Positions 28,198 to 37,492 of a stretch of 64,000 nucleotides of DNA are shown here, in pieces. The notes beneath the pieces are model-generated. The model did not search any database. It was not told where the DNA came from and saw only the letters and a program-made list of their open reading frames with translations. The stretch's first letter is position 1. Every line of letters starts with the position of its first letter. Position numbers and translations under genes: made by a program. Source of the DNA: JAKPUX01 sp964436305 (GTDB lineage Bacteria; Zhuqueibacterota; Zhuqueibacteria; Residuimicrobiales; Residuimicrobiaceae); NCBI GenBank assembly GCA_964436305.1, contig CAYTCI010000001.1:117000-180999 (forward strand). The letters are read 5' to 3'.

Positions 28198-29649
28198 ATG
28201 AATCCAGCACACCGGAGCATGACCATCGGTCTGGCTCTTTCACTGATCGCCGCTGTCGCCGTGATGGCGCAGCCGCAAGGTCAAAACCTCACGCCGCCAG
28301 AGCAGATCACCGGCTCCTGGCAGGGAACCCTTAAGGTGATGGGCGCGGAGCTTCGCCTGGTCTTCCGCATCGCGCAGGGCGCGGAAGGCGCCCTCACCGC
28401 CCTGCTCGACAGCCCGGATCAGGGAGCCAAGGATATCCCGACCTCCAAAGTGATTTTTACCGGGGATTCCTTGCGGATCGAGGCGGCGCTGATCCAGGGC
28501 CTCTATCAGGGATTGTATCATCCCGAGAGCCTGGTCGTCACCGGGCGCTGGGAGCAGGGCGGTATGCGATTTCCCCTCGATCTGCGACGGGGCGAGGTGG
28601 TTGTGCGGCGCCCGCAGGAGCCCGTGCCGCCCCTGCCCTACCGGAGTGAGGAGGTGACGGTGCGTAACGCTGCCGCCGGGATCGATCTGGCCGGCACCCT
28701 CACCCTGCCAGCCGGCGATGGGCCCTTTCCCGCTGCGGTGCTGATCACCGGCTCCGGTCCGCAGGACCGCGATGAAGCCCTCATGGGGCACCGCCCCTTT
28801 CTCGTGCTGGCCGACTATTTGACTCGCCACGGTATCGCCGTCCTGCGTATGGACGACCGCGGCATCGGCAAATCGCAGGGTACCTTCGCTGGCGCAACCT
28901 CGGCCGACTTTGCCGGTGATGCCCTGGCGGGTGTCGCCTTTCTCAGGGCCCATGCCCTCATCCGGCCCCGGCAGATCGGCCTGATCGGCCACAGCGAGGG
29001 CGGGATCATCGCTCCCATGGCCGCCAACCGCTCCCGGGATGTCGCCTGGATCGTGCTGCTGGCGGGCACCGGCCTGACCGGCGAGGAGATCCTCTACCGT
29101 CAGGGTGAGCTGATCCTCCAGGCCAACGGGGCGAGTGCTGCGGACATCGCAGCGGAGCGGGCCATGCAGGAAAAGCTTTTTACGGTCCTGAAAAGCGTGC
29201 CGAACGATTCACTGGCAGCGGCAAGAATGCGCCCGATCCTGGCGGAGGCGGTCGCCGGAATGGACGAAGAGCAAAAAAAGGCATTGGGTCCGGTGGACCG
29301 TTATATGGACGGCCAGATCCGCCAGATCTCCTCGCCCTGGTTCCGCTATTTTCTTACCTACGATCCCGTGCCAGCCCTGAAAAAGGTCAAATGCCCGGTG
29401 CTGGCGATCAACGGCAGCCTCGATCTGCAGGTGCCGCCGCGGGAGAATCTTCAGGCGATCGAGCGGGCGCTCCAGGTTGGCGGCAACCGCGATTACACGG
29501 TCCGCCTCTTCCCTGGTCTCAATCATCTTTTCCAGAAAGCCACCACCGGCGCCCCGTCCGAGTATGGCAAGATCGAGGAGACCCTCTCGCCGGCGGTACT
29601 GGAGACAGTGGCCGGATGGATTCTCGCCCGGTCCCCAAAAATCCATTGA
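28198..29649 (+). CDS. Secreted alpha/beta hydrolase
   Basis: 483 residues. A signal peptide (SMTIGLALSLIAAVAVMAQ) is followed by an N-terminal beta domain of about 130 residues (ITGSWQGTLKVMGAELRLVFRI) and then an alpha/beta-hydrolase domain. The nucleophile motif is GHSEGG, an acid lies in NGSLDLQV and the His in PGLNHLFQ; an oxyanion segment ITGSGPQDRDE precedes them. This architecture is seen in exported esterase- or peptidase-like hydrolases; substrates are not known. The stop overlaps the -35 of the next promoter. Confidence 0.9.
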   Translation: MNPAHRSMTIGLALSLIAAVAVMAQPQGQNLTPPEQITGSWQGTLKVMGAELRLVFRIAQGAEGALTALLDSPDQGAKDIPTSKVIFTGDSLRIEAALIQGLYQGLYHPESLVVTGRWEQGGMRFPLDLRRGEVVVRRPQEPVPPLPYRSEEVTVRNAAAGIDLAGTLTLPAGDGPFPAAVLITGSGPQDRDEALMGHRPFLVLADYLTRHGIAVLRMDDRGIGKSQGTFAGATSADFAGDALAGVAFLRAHALIRPRQIGLIGHSEGGIIAPMAANRSRDVAWIVLLAGTGLTGEEILYRQGELILQANGASAADIAAERAMQEKLFTVLKSVPNDSLAAARMRPILAEAVAGMDEEQKKALGPVDRYMDGQIRQISSPWFRYFLTYDPVPALKKVKCPVLAINGSLDLQVPPRENLQAIERALQVGGNRDYTVRLFPGLNHLFQKATTGAPSEYGKIEETLSPAVLETVAGWILARSPKIH

Positions 29650-29674
29650 CATTCTGGGCGATTTTTGCTAGAAT
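29646..29674 (+). promoter_or_regulatory. Promoter of the saccharopine-pathway operon
   Basis: TTGACA and TAGAAT with a 17-bp spacer. It overlaps the hydrolase stop codon, and gives a leader of roughly 90 nt before the ATG at 29770. Confidence 0.65.
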
Positions 29675-29769
29675 AGGGGACGATTGTTGCATGCCCCTCG
29701 AATGGAGTGCAAACCGCTCCGGCCGGCGGCTTCCTGGCCCGACTGACGAATGAAGCGAATGGAGCGCAC

Positions 29770-31080
29770 ATGAAAACCAGCATCGGGATCCGGCGCGAAG
29801 ACAAGAACATCTGGGAACGCCGTTCGGCCATCATCCCTGAACATCTCACCCGACTGCGAGAGGCCCTTCCGCTCGAGGTCCTCTGTCAGCCCTTTCCGAC
29901 CCGCGCCTTCTCCGACCTGGAATATGAACGCGCCGGCGCCCGCATCGCGGAGGATCTCTCCTCCTGCGCCATCATCTTCGGCATCAAGGAAATACCCGTC
30001 GAGCTGCTGATGCCGAAGAAAACCTACCTCTTCTTTTCCCACACCGTCAAGGGGCAGCCCTACAACATGCCGCTGCTGCAGCGCCTGCTGGATCTCGGCT
30101 GCACCCTGATCGATTATGAATTGATCAAGGATGAGCAGGGCCGCCGGCTGGTCTTTTTCGGCCGCTTCGCCGGCATGGCCGGCATGGTCGATACCCTGCA
30201 TACCCTCGGACTCCGCCTGCGCCATCTCGGGCATGAGACCCCGCTCACCGAGATCCGCATGGCCTATGAATACCGCGACATCGCCGAAGCCAAGGCCGAG
30301 ATCAAGCGGGTCGGTGCCAGGATCGCCGCCACCGGCCTGCCCAGGGCCCTCCGCCCGATGGTCATCGGCTTTTCCGGCTACGGCCATGTCTCCAAGGGCG
30401 CCCAGGAGGTCTTTGATCTCCTGCCCCATCAGGAGGTCGAACCGCAGGAGATCAGCACCCTGAGCCCCCATCCGGACGGGCTCCTGCACAAGGTGGTCTT
30501 TGCCGAGCGCGACATGGTCCGGCCGGTCGACCCGGACAGGACCTTCGATCTGAATGATTATTTTACACGGCCGGAGGGCTACCACTCGCAGTTCGAGGAG
30601 CACCTGCCCCATCTCAGTGCCCTGGTGAACGGTATCTATTGGGACGACCGTTATCCCCGGCTGCTCACCAAACAATTCCTCAAATCGCGCTGGTCCCAAG
30701 GCGAACCGCTCAAGCTGCAGGTGGTCGGCGACATCAGCTGCGACATCAACGGCTCGATCGAGTGCACCGAAAAGGCCACCCCATCCGACCAGCCGATGTA
30801 TGTCTATGATCCCCGCCTCGACACCATCCAGGACGGGGTTGAAGGGGAAGGGCTGGTGATCATGGCGGTGGATAATCTGCCAGCTGAGGTGCCCCGGGAT
30901 GCCTCGCAGGCTTTCAGCGAGTCGCTGCTCCCCTTCATGCCGGCCCTTTGCACAGCCGACTATACCCAGCCGCACGCCGCCCTCCGCCTGCCGCCGGAAA
31001 TAAGGAATGCGATCATATGTCATCAAGGTACGTTGTCGCCTGCATACCGCTATTTGCAGGACCATCTAACCAAAGCGTAA
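29770..31080 (+). CDS. Lysine-ketoglutarate reductase-type enzyme (saccharopine-forming)
   Basis: 436 residues from the ATG at 29770; the upstream in-frame ATG at 29707 has no ribosome site. The N-terminus IGIRREDKNIWERRSAIIPEHL is the AlaDH/PNT-type domain found in the LKR half of plant and animal LKR/SDH proteins, and GYGHVSKGAQEVFDLLP belongs to its Rossmann-like segment. The next gene, 10 bp on, encodes the matching saccharopine dehydrogenase half. Together they would take lysine and 2-oxoglutarate to saccharopine and then to 2-aminoadipate semialdehyde and glutamate. The direction of flux is inferred. Confidence 0.9.
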   Translation: MKTSIGIRREDKNIWERRSAIIPEHLTRLREALPLEVLCQPFPTRAFSDLEYERAGARIAEDLSSCAIIFGIKEIPVELLMPKKTYLFFSHTVKGQPYNMPLLQRLLDLGCTLIDYELIKDEQGRRLVFFGRFAGMAGMVDTLHTLGLRLRHLGHETPLTEIRMAYEYRDIAEAKAEIKRVGARIAATGLPRALRPMVIGFSGYGHVSKGAQEVFDLLPHQEVEPQEISTLSPHPDGLLHKVVFAERDMVRPVDPDRTFDLNDYFTRPEGYHSQFEEHLPHLSALVNGIYWDDRYPRLLTKQFLKSRWSQGEPLKLQVVGDISCDINGSIECTEKATPSDQPMYVYDPRLDTIQDGVEGEGLVIMAVDNLPAEVPRDASQAFSESLLPFMPALCTADYTQPHAALRLPPEIRNAIICHQGTLSPAYRYLQDHLTKA

Positions 31081-31090
31081 GGAGATTGGT

Positions 31091-32416
31091 ATGAAAAAAG
31101 TTCTGGTTCTGGGTGCTGGTCTGGTCTCTCGCCCCCTGGTCCGTTACCTGCTCGATCAGCCGGATACGCAAGTCATTATCGCCAGCCGTACGGTCAGCAA
31201 GGCCGAGGCTCTGATCGAAGGCCATCCCGCCGGCAAGGCGGTGGCGGCGACGGTTCAGGAAAAGGAGAAACTCGAGAGCCTGGTGGCGGAAGCCGATGTG
31301 GCGATCAGCCTGCTGCCCTGGATCTATCATGTGCAGGTGGCCGAGCTGTGTCTCAAGAACAAGACCCATCTGGTGACCACCAGCTATGTCAGTCCGGCAA
31401 TGCGGGCGCTCGACCAGCAGGCCAAGGATCAGGGTTTGCTTTTCCTGAACGAGATCGGGCTCGATCCCGGCATCGACCATATGTCGGCGATGAAAATGAT
31501 CCACGAGGTGGCGCACAAGGGGGGACGGGTGACCTCCTTTGAATCGGTTTGCGGCGGCTTGCCGGCGCCCGAGGCCAACGACAACCCCTGGGGCTACAAA
31601 TTTTCATGGAGCCCTCGCGGCGTGCTGCTGGCGGGCCGTAACTCCGCCCATTTCCTGCGCGATGGCATGGACCGGGTGATCGAGAACCGCGACCTCTTCC
31701 GCACGGTGATGATCAAGAGCGTCAAGGGCATTGGCTGGCTCGAGGTCTATCCCAATCGCGATTCGATGCTCTATCAGGATCTCTACGGCCTCAAGGAGGC
31801 CAGAACCATCTTCCGCGGCACCTTCCGCAATCCCGGCTGGTGCGAGACCCTCGAAAAGATCGTGCTGCTCGGTTTTCTCAACGACAGCGAACGCCCGGAA
31901 ATCCTCAACTGGAACTGGGCGCAGCTGACCGCCTCCCTGATCGGCGCCAAAGCGGAGAACGTCAAGGCGGCGATGGCCCGCCATCTCGAGCTGCCGGAGG
32001 TCCATGATGTGATCAAGCGTTTCGAATGGCTGGGCCTTTTCAGCAACGAGCCGGTGGTGAGCAATCCGCCGAGCATCCTCGATGCCCTGACCGCCCTGAT
32101 GGAGAAAAAGATGGCCTATCGTCCGGGCGAACGCGACCTGGTCGTGCTCCAGCACGAGTTCATCGCCGAGTACCCGGGCGGCAAGAAAGAGGCGATCACC
32201 AGCCTGCTGGTCGATTACGGCATCCCGCACGGGGATACCTCGATGGCCCGCACGGTCAGCCTGCCCGCCGCGGTCGCCGTCAAGCTGATGAACCAGGGCA
32301 AGATCACCCTCACCGGGGTGCATATCCCGATCGTACCCGAGATTTATGAACCGGTGCTGGATGAGCTGGAAAAGATGGAGATCCGCTTCATCGACACCTA
32401 CAAGCCCCTGGCCTGA
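31091..32416 (+). CDS. Saccharopine dehydrogenase
   Basis: 441 residues. An N-terminal Rossmann fold (KKVLVLGAGLVSRPLVRYLL) is followed by the saccharopine dehydrogenase C-terminal domain (NEIGLDPGIDHMSAMKMI, then VCGGLPAPEANDNPWGYKFSWSPRG in the substrate region). It follows the LKR gene by 10 bp after a GGAG ribosome site. In eukaryotic LKR/SDH these two enzymes are one bifunctional chain, while here they are separate genes. A strong terminator follows about 20 bp downstream. Confidence 0.95.
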   Translation: MKKVLVLGAGLVSRPLVRYLLDQPDTQVIIASRTVSKAEALIEGHPAGKAVAATVQEKEKLESLVAEADVAISLLPWIYHVQVAELCLKNKTHLVTTSYVSPAMRALDQQAKDQGLLFLNEIGLDPGIDHMSAMKMIHEVAHKGGRVTSFESVCGGLPAPEANDNPWGYKFSWSPRGVLLAGRNSAHFLRDGMDRVIENRDLFRTVMIKSVKGIGWLEVYPNRDSMLYQDLYGLKEARTIFRGTFRNPGWCETLEKIVLLGFLNDSERPEILNWNWAQLTASLIGAKAENVKAAMARHLELPEVHDVIKRFEWLGLFSNEPVVSNPPSILDALTALMEKKMAYRPGERDLVVLQHEFIAEYPGGKKEAITSLLVDYGIPHGDTSMARTVSLPAAVAVKLMNQGKITLTGVHIPIVPEIYEPVLDELEKMEIRFIDTYKPLA

Positions 32417-32435
32417 CCGGCCTGGGGTCTCCACT

Positions 32436-32462
32436 AGAGCCCGGGACTCCCGGGCTCTTTTT
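32436..32462 (+). terminator. Intrinsic terminator of the saccharopine operon
   Basis: AGAGCCCGGG (32436-32445) and CCCGGGCTCT (32449-32458) pair over 10 bp around a 3-nt loop, followed by five T. Confidence 0.85.
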
Positions 32463-32507
32463 GCTTTATCGGGGGTGCGTCATGGCTTAACCAAGTGAAG
32501 GGATGGC

Positions 32508-33107
32508 ATGCAGCATTTTTCCCGCTATCTGGTACTGCTCATGGTCGCCCTGGTGGCTTGTGTCTCCAGCCGCTCCGGCAAGGACCGCTTCATCCTCGCC
32601 GCGGTGCAGGAACGGCCCGGCATGGAGATCCGGGACCTGTACAAGCTGCTCCATCAGGGGCGTTTCGGCATCGGCCACCTCATCTCCTCACGCGAGGCCG
32701 CCCGCGACTATCTGCTGGAAGAGATCGCCGCCCTGCCGCCGGGTTCGGATGAACCCCTGCTGGAGTCGTGCTCGCCCGACGGCCGCATGGTGCGGGTTAA
32801 CCTGCGCCCCTTTGTCAGGCGCGGGCTTGACCCCGGCACACTCCTCGAGGCCATGATCGCCAGTCTGCAGGCCACCCGGCCCGATACCATCGCTTTCCGC
32901 GACGACTGGGCATGTGTCGGCGCCCTGATCCGCAGCGGACGGCTCAGCCACGACGCCGGGCTTTATGCCTCCTTTACCCGTGAGGTGGCAAGCGCCCGCT
33001 ACCCGGCGATGCACCACTCCGAGGGTTACCTCGCCCTCTACCATCCCGCCTATCGCGTGGTGTTGCGGGATCAGTTTCGCCTCTTTTTCCCGGAAGCAGA
33101 TCACTAA
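32508..33107 (+). CDS. Putative lipoprotein, unknown function
   Basis: 199 residues. The N-terminal hydrophobic run YLVLLMVALVAC ends in a lipobox-like LVAC, with Cys at about residue 18. The mature part is soluble and helix-rich (IRDLYKLLHQGRFGIGHLISSREAARDYL), with later segments SLQATRPDTIAFRDDW and PAMHHSEGYLALYHPAYRVVLR. I recognise no family. It follows the operon terminator and precedes the glycosidase by 30 bp, so it may be co-transcribed with it. Confidence 0.72.
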   Translation: MQHFSRYLVLLMVALVACVSSRSGKDRFILAAVQERPGMEIRDLYKLLHQGRFGIGHLISSREAARDYLLEEIAALPPGSDEPLLESCSPDGRMVRVNLRPFVRRGLDPGTLLEAMIASLQATRPDTIAFRDDWACVGALIRSGRLSHDAGLYASFTREVASARYPAMHHSEGYLALYHPAYRVVLRDQFRLFFPEADH

Positions 33108-33136
33108 CTCTTCGCAGAAACTGGGATGATACCATC

Positions 33137-34633
33137 ATGAGCAAACCTCTATTCGTTGCAACGGCTTTGACCGCCCTTGGCCTCCTGCTGCCGGGAATCA
33201 GTGGCACCCTCCAGGCGGGTGATGAACCGCCGGCGATCCTCCGGGAGATGCGCGGCGTCTGGGTGGCTACAGTGGCCAACATCGACTGGCCCTCCCGCCC
33301 CGGACTGCCGGTGGCGGAGCAGCAGGCCGAGGCGCTGGCGATCCTCGACCGGGTGCAGGCCCTAAGGATGAACGCCGTGGTCCTGCAGGTGCGCCCCCAG
33401 GCGGACGCCCTCTATGCCTCGGTGCTCGAGCCCTGGTCTTTCTATCTGACCGGCGAGCAGGGCCAGGCCCCCGAGCCCTGGTACGATCCCCTCGAATTCT
33501 GGATCGCTCAGGCGCACGCGCGCGGGCTCGAACTGCACGCGTGGTTCAATCCCTACCGCGCCGGTCACCCGGCGATGCACAATGCCTTCTCGGCCGAGTC
33601 GGTCGTCCGCAGCCACCCTGAATGGGTGCATGCCCTCGCCGATACGGGCTACTACTGGCTCGATCCGGCGCTCAAGGAGGTGCAGGAGCACTCGCTGGCG
33701 GTGGTGCTGGATGTGGTGCGGCGCTATGATGTCGATGGCATCCATTTCGACGACTATTTTTATCCCTATCGCGAATACAACCGCGGCGGGGATTTTCCCG
33801 ACGAGGCAGCCTGGCAGGCTTACCGCGCCAGCGGCGGCAAACTCGCACGCGACGATTGGCGGCGCGAGGCCGTCAACCGCTTCATCGAAAAGGTCTGCAA
33901 GGGGATCAAAAAGCTCAAGCCCTGGGTCAAGTTCGGCATCAGCCCCTTTGGGGTCTACCGCCCGGGCTATCCGGCGGGCTATGGCGGGGGATTCGATCAG
34001 TACGCCGTGCTCTATGCGGATGCGCGGCTGTGGCTCAACAAGGGTTGGGTCGATTATTATACGCCGCAGCTCTACTGGAATATCTCGAACCTGCAGACGA
34101 GCTATCCGGTACTGCTGGGATGGTGGCAAGGGGAGAACCGCAAGGGACGGCAGCTGTGGCCGGGTCTCTATATGCGCCCCGAGGTCGAGCGCCGGCAGAT
34201 GGCTCTGGAGATCGTCAACCAGATCATGGTGACGCGCGGCATGCTGCCCGCGGCGCCCGGGACGATCCTCTTCAGCATGCGTTCGCTGATGAATAGCGAC
34301 AGCCTCTATTTCAAGGCACTGGCGCAGGGTCCCTTCGCCCGGCCGGCGCTGATGCCCCCCTGCCGCTGGCTTGACGACAAGGCACCGGAGCAGCCGCTGC
34401 TGCAGGTCACCCCAACCGACAGCGGCCATCACCTCGTCTGGCAGCCCCACGGCAAGGAGAAGCCCTTCCTCTATGTGCTGTATTTCAGCAGCGGCGGACG
34501 CTGGCGCCAGCAGCTTTTCCCGGCGGCGGTGACGCAAACGGATTGGCCCGGCAGAGAACTCACCGCCTTTGCCGTCAGCGCCGTCGATCGCAGCGGTAAC
34601 GAGAGCAAGCGCCAGCTGATCCGGCTCGAGTAA
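33137..34633 (+). CDS. Family 10-like glycosyl hydrolase (GHL10/DUF187)
   Basis: 498 residues with a signal sequence. The barrel domain carries EMRGVWVATVANIDWPS, VLQVRPQADALY, HAWFNPYRAG and DGIHFDDYFYPY, all signatures of the GHL10 family of secreted glycosyl-hydrolase-like proteins. The C-terminus has a short beta-rich addition ending FAVSAVDRSGNES, possibly an FN3-like domain. Members act on cell-wall or extracellular glycans; the substrate is unknown. It ends 6 bp from the convergent nitroreductase gene. Confidence 0.92.
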   Translation: MSKPLFVATALTALGLLLPGISGTLQAGDEPPAILREMRGVWVATVANIDWPSRPGLPVAEQQAEALAILDRVQALRMNAVVLQVRPQADALYASVLEPWSFYLTGEQGQAPEPWYDPLEFWIAQAHARGLELHAWFNPYRAGHPAMHNAFSAESVVRSHPEWVHALADTGYYWLDPALKEVQEHSLAVVLDVVRRYDVDGIHFDDYFYPYREYNRGGDFPDEAAWQAYRASGGKLARDDWRREAVNRFIEKVCKGIKKLKPWVKFGISPFGVYRPGYPAGYGGGFDQYAVLYADARLWLNKGWVDYYTPQLYWNISNLQTSYPVLLGWWQGENRKGRQLWPGLYMRPEVERRQMALEIVNQIMVTRGMLPAAPGTILFSMRSLMNSDSLYFKALAQGPFARPALMPPCRWLDDKAPEQPLLQVTPTDSGHHLVWQPHGKEKPFLYVLYFSSGGRWRQQLFPAAVTQTDWPGRELTAFAVSAVDRSGNESKRQLIRLE

Positions 34634-34639
34634 CCGGAT

Positions 34640-35146
34640 CTATTCCGGCCGCCGTACCAGTTCGGCCAGGCTCTTGCGCCGTCTGGCACCGGGCGTGTCG
34701 GCGGGATAGCCAAGGGGGGTGAACGCGACGGGGACGGCGCTCTCCGGCAGCTGCAGCACGCTGCGCGCGGCCTGGGGATCGAAGGCCGCGACCCGGCAGG
34801 TGCCAAGCCCAAGATCGGTCGCCGCCAGGATGAGATGATCGAAGGCGATGGCGGCATCGACCAGGGCATAGTTGGCCCCATCACGGCGCGACCAGGCCTC
34901 ACCCGGGAAGGCGACGATGGCCAGGATCAGCGGAGCCTGGACGAACCAGGGCCGGCTGTAGATCCGCCCCAGCTCGGCCTCATGCCCGCGGGTTTCGAGC
35001 ACCAGGAGCTGGAAGGGCTGACGATTGCAGGCCGTCGGGGCGAGGTTGGCCGCCTCGAGCACCCTGGTCAGTTTTTCGGATTCCACCGGGTCCGGTTTGT
35101 AGGCGCGCACACTGTAACGGGATTGCAGAACTTGCTGAAATTCCAT
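34640..35146 (-). CDS. Nitroreductase family protein
   Basis: 168 residues from the ATG at 35146, which has a GGAG ribosome site; a longer in-frame start at 35293 overlaps the promoter region of the next gene. It starts MEFQQVLQSRYSVRAYK, followed by AANLAPTACNRQPFQLLV, the FMN-binding nitroreductase pattern. These enzymes reduce nitroaromatics, quinones or flavins with NAD(P)H; the substrate is open. It is convergent with the glycosidase and divergent from the peptidase fusion. Confidence 0.92.
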   Translation of the reverse strand: MEFQQVLQSRYSVRAYKPDPVESEKLTRVLEAANLAPTACNRQPFQLLVLETRGHEAELGRIYSRPWFVQAPLILAIVAFPGEAWSRRDGANYALVDAAIAFDHLILAATDLGLGTCRVAAFDPQAARSVLQLPESAVPVAFTPLGYPADTPGARRRKSLAELVRRPE

Positions 35147-35314
35147 GGGCTCTCCTGAAGGCGGTTTGTCCCAGGGCCTGTAGACCGAGGAGTATTGAGC
35201 CATAACATACGAAAACTGTGCCCGATTGTCAATGACGGTTTCGGCCTCGATGACCCTGCGGGCGCGCCATGCAACGAAGTGTTTTGCCAACACATCGACT
35301 GACGGGAGGAAGCT

Positions 35315-37432
35315 TTGAAGAGCAAGCGATGGATGAGCCTTGTGATCCTGGCGGCCGCCGGCTGCGCGCTGGCGCAGCCCAAACGGGAGGGGTACGATTC
35401 AACAGCCGTGGCGCGCATCCGTGCCGAGGGGCTCACCCATTCCCGGGTGATGGATTTTTTTGAAATCCTGACCGATATCTATGGCCCGCGCCTGAGCGGA
35501 TCGCCCGCTTATCTGGCGGCGGCGCAGTGGGCACGCGGCGAGCTGGAAACGATCGGACTCGCGCAAGCCCGTCTGGAGGCATGCGGCGCCTTTGGCCGCG
35601 GCTGGACCCTGAAAAATTACTCCGCCACGGTCTTCGGCCGGCAGCATTTTCCGCTGATCTCCTGGCCCAAGGCCTGGTCGCCTTCCCTGGCGGAGAGCGT
35701 GGCCGATCTGGTCTATCTGGATGCGCAGAGCGACAGCGCGGTCCTGAGCTATTCCGGACGGATCAAGGGCAACTATATCCTGATCCACGACGCTCATGAG
35801 CTGCCACTCCCTTTAGCCGCCTATGCCAGCCGCATCCCCGATTCGACGCTGCTCAAGCTGGCCAATTCGGACGGTCAGCGCCGCGGTTTCCGCCGCTTTG
35901 AACGCAGCCCCGAGATGATGCGGCGCCAGCGCGTGGCCTGGCGCAAGATGAAACTCTGCTTTGACGAAGGGGCGAAGGCCATCCTCACCTCAAGCCAGCG
36001 CGATGGCGGTATTGTCGATGTCGCCGCGGCCGCCTATCCGCAGCATCCCGATTCCCTCTGGAGTTCGGGCCCGAGGGTCTACGCCGCCGATGCACCCCGG
36101 CTGGTGCCGCAGATTGCCGTCGCGGCTGAACACTACAATCGTCTGGTCCGGATGATTCAGCATGGAGAGAAACCGCGGCTGGAGCTGGAGATCGAGGCGG
36201 CGTTCAACAAGGCGGACTCGGGCTATAATGTCCTCGCTGAACTCCCCGGCACCGACCTCAAGCAGGAGATCGTCCTGATCGGCGCCCATTTCGACTCCTG
36301 GCATGGGGGAACGGGCGCGGCCGACAACGCCAGCGGCTGCGCGGTGGCGATGGAGGCAATGCGCATCCTTAAAAGCCTCAATCTCAAACCCCGCCGCACC
36401 ATCCGGATCGGCCTCTGGGATGGCGAGGAGTATGGTTTTCTCGGCTCGCGCGGTTATATCAGCAAGCATCTGGCCACGCGGGAGGGCGGCCTCACCGAGC
36501 GCGGCGGACAGGTCCTCCTCAAGCCGGAGGGAGAGAACTTTTCGGTCTATTTCAATATGGACAACGGCTGCGGCAAATTCCGCGGCATCTACCTGCAGGG
36601 CAATGAGGCCTGCCGGCCCATCTTCCGCTCCTGGCTCAAACCCTTCAATGATCTCGGCGCAGCCACCGTCACCCTGGCCAACACCGGCGGCACCGATCAC
36701 CAGGCCTTCGACGGCGTGGGGCTGCCGGGATTCCAGTTTATCCAGGACGATCTCGATTACGACACCCGTGTCCACCACTCGGACATGGATCTCTATGAAC
36801 GCTGCCCGGCCGGGGATTTGCAGCAGGCGGCGGTGATCATGGCGGCCTTTGCCTATAACGCCGCCATGCGCGACGACAAGATCCCGCGCAAGCCGGCGAT
36901 GGCCGGCTTTGAACCGCCCTTCCCGCCCGCAGGCACCCCGCCCTCGAGCGATAGAAAGGAGAAGAATATGAAGAGTGCCACCCTGATCACCGATACCTTG
37001 CCGCACGCCGAAGCCTATTTTGCGCTGCATCCCGCTTTTGCCCGGGCCTTTGCCTTTCTGCGCCAGCCGGGTCTGGCCCAACTGGCGCCCGGCCGCCACG
37101 AGATCGACGGCGACCGGATCTATTGCTCCATCAGCGAGGCGAACGGCAAGGGCAAGGAAGGGGCGCGGCTGGAAGCCCACCGCAAGTACATCGATATCCA
37201 GTATGTCATCGCCGGCAGCGAGGTGATGGGCTGGAGCCCAATGGCGGCGTGCCAGGCGCCGGAAGGTGCGTTCGATCCGGGCAAGGATATCCTCTTTTTC
37301 GGGGATCGGCCGCAGCGCTGGGCTGAGGTCGCCCCGGGCTCTTTTGCCATCTTTTTTCCGCAAGATGCCCATGCCCCGATGGGCGGAAGCGGCGTGATCC
37401 GGAAAGCGGTGGTCAAGGTGGCGGTGGAATAA
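35315..37432 (+). CDS. M28 zinc aminopeptidase fused in frame to a YhcH/YjgK/YiaL domain
   Basis: 705 residues. The N-terminal part (to about 530) has a signal sequence and an M28-type domain with IGAHFDSWHGGTGAADNASG (zinc His and Asp), LWDGEEYGFLGSRGY (catalytic Glu pair) and NTGGTDHQAF. From Met552 the chain is a YhcH/YjgK/YiaL domain (RKYIDIQYVIAGSEVMGW, DILFFGDRPQ, FAIFFPQDAHAPM). The junction at 36950-36968 is DRKEKNM and its DNA contains AAAGGAG 8 bp before ATG 36968, so the second part looks like a gene that has lost the stop codon between it and the peptidase. A TAG is present in another frame at 36951. Whether this is a real fusion or a frameshift is open. Confidence 0.85.
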   Translation: MKSKRWMSLVILAAAGCALAQPKREGYDSTAVARIRAEGLTHSRVMDFFEILTDIYGPRLSGSPAYLAAAQWARGELETIGLAQARLEACGAFGRGWTLKNYSATVFGRQHFPLISWPKAWSPSLAESVADLVYLDAQSDSAVLSYSGRIKGNYILIHDAHELPLPLAAYASRIPDSTLLKLANSDGQRRGFRRFERSPEMMRRQRVAWRKMKLCFDEGAKAILTSSQRDGGIVDVAAAAYPQHPDSLWSSGPRVYAADAPRLVPQIAVAAEHYNRLVRMIQHGEKPRLELEIEAAFNKADSGYNVLAELPGTDLKQEIVLIGAHFDSWHGGTGAADNASGCAVAMEAMRILKSLNLKPRRTIRIGLWDGEEYGFLGSRGYISKHLATREGGLTERGGQVLLKPEGENFSVYFNMDNGCGKFRGIYLQGNEACRPIFRSWLKPFNDLGAATVTLANTGGTDHQAFDGVGLPGFQFIQDDLDYDTRVHHSDMDLYERCPAGDLQQAAVIMAAFAYNAAMRDDKIPRKPAMAGFEPPFPPAGTPPSSDRKEKNMKSATLITDTLPHAEAYFALHPAFARAFAFLRQPGLAQLAPGRHEIDGDRIYCSISEANGKGKEGARLEAHRKYIDIQYVIAGSEVMGWSPMAACQAPEGAFDPGKDILFFGDRPQRWAEVAPGSFAIFFPQDAHAPMGGSGVIRKAVVKVAVE
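36955..36970 (+). promoter_or_regulatory. Internal ribosome binding site and start codon at the fusion junction
   Basis: AAAGGAG followed by GAAT and ATG 36968. It would allow the YhcH domain (36968-37432, 154 residues) to be made as a separate protein. Confidence 0.55.
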
Positions 37433-37460
37433 CCTTGGGTCGATCCTTCAGCGGTGGAAA

Positions 37461-37490
37461 AGGCGGAGCGCTCCCTCCGCCTTTTTTTTT
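37461..37490 (+). terminator. Intrinsic terminator after the peptidase fusion gene
   Basis: AGGCGGAG pairs with CTCCGCCT (37461-37468 with 37475-37482) around a 6-nt loop, followed by eight or more T. Confidence 0.85.
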
Positions 37491-37492
37491 GC

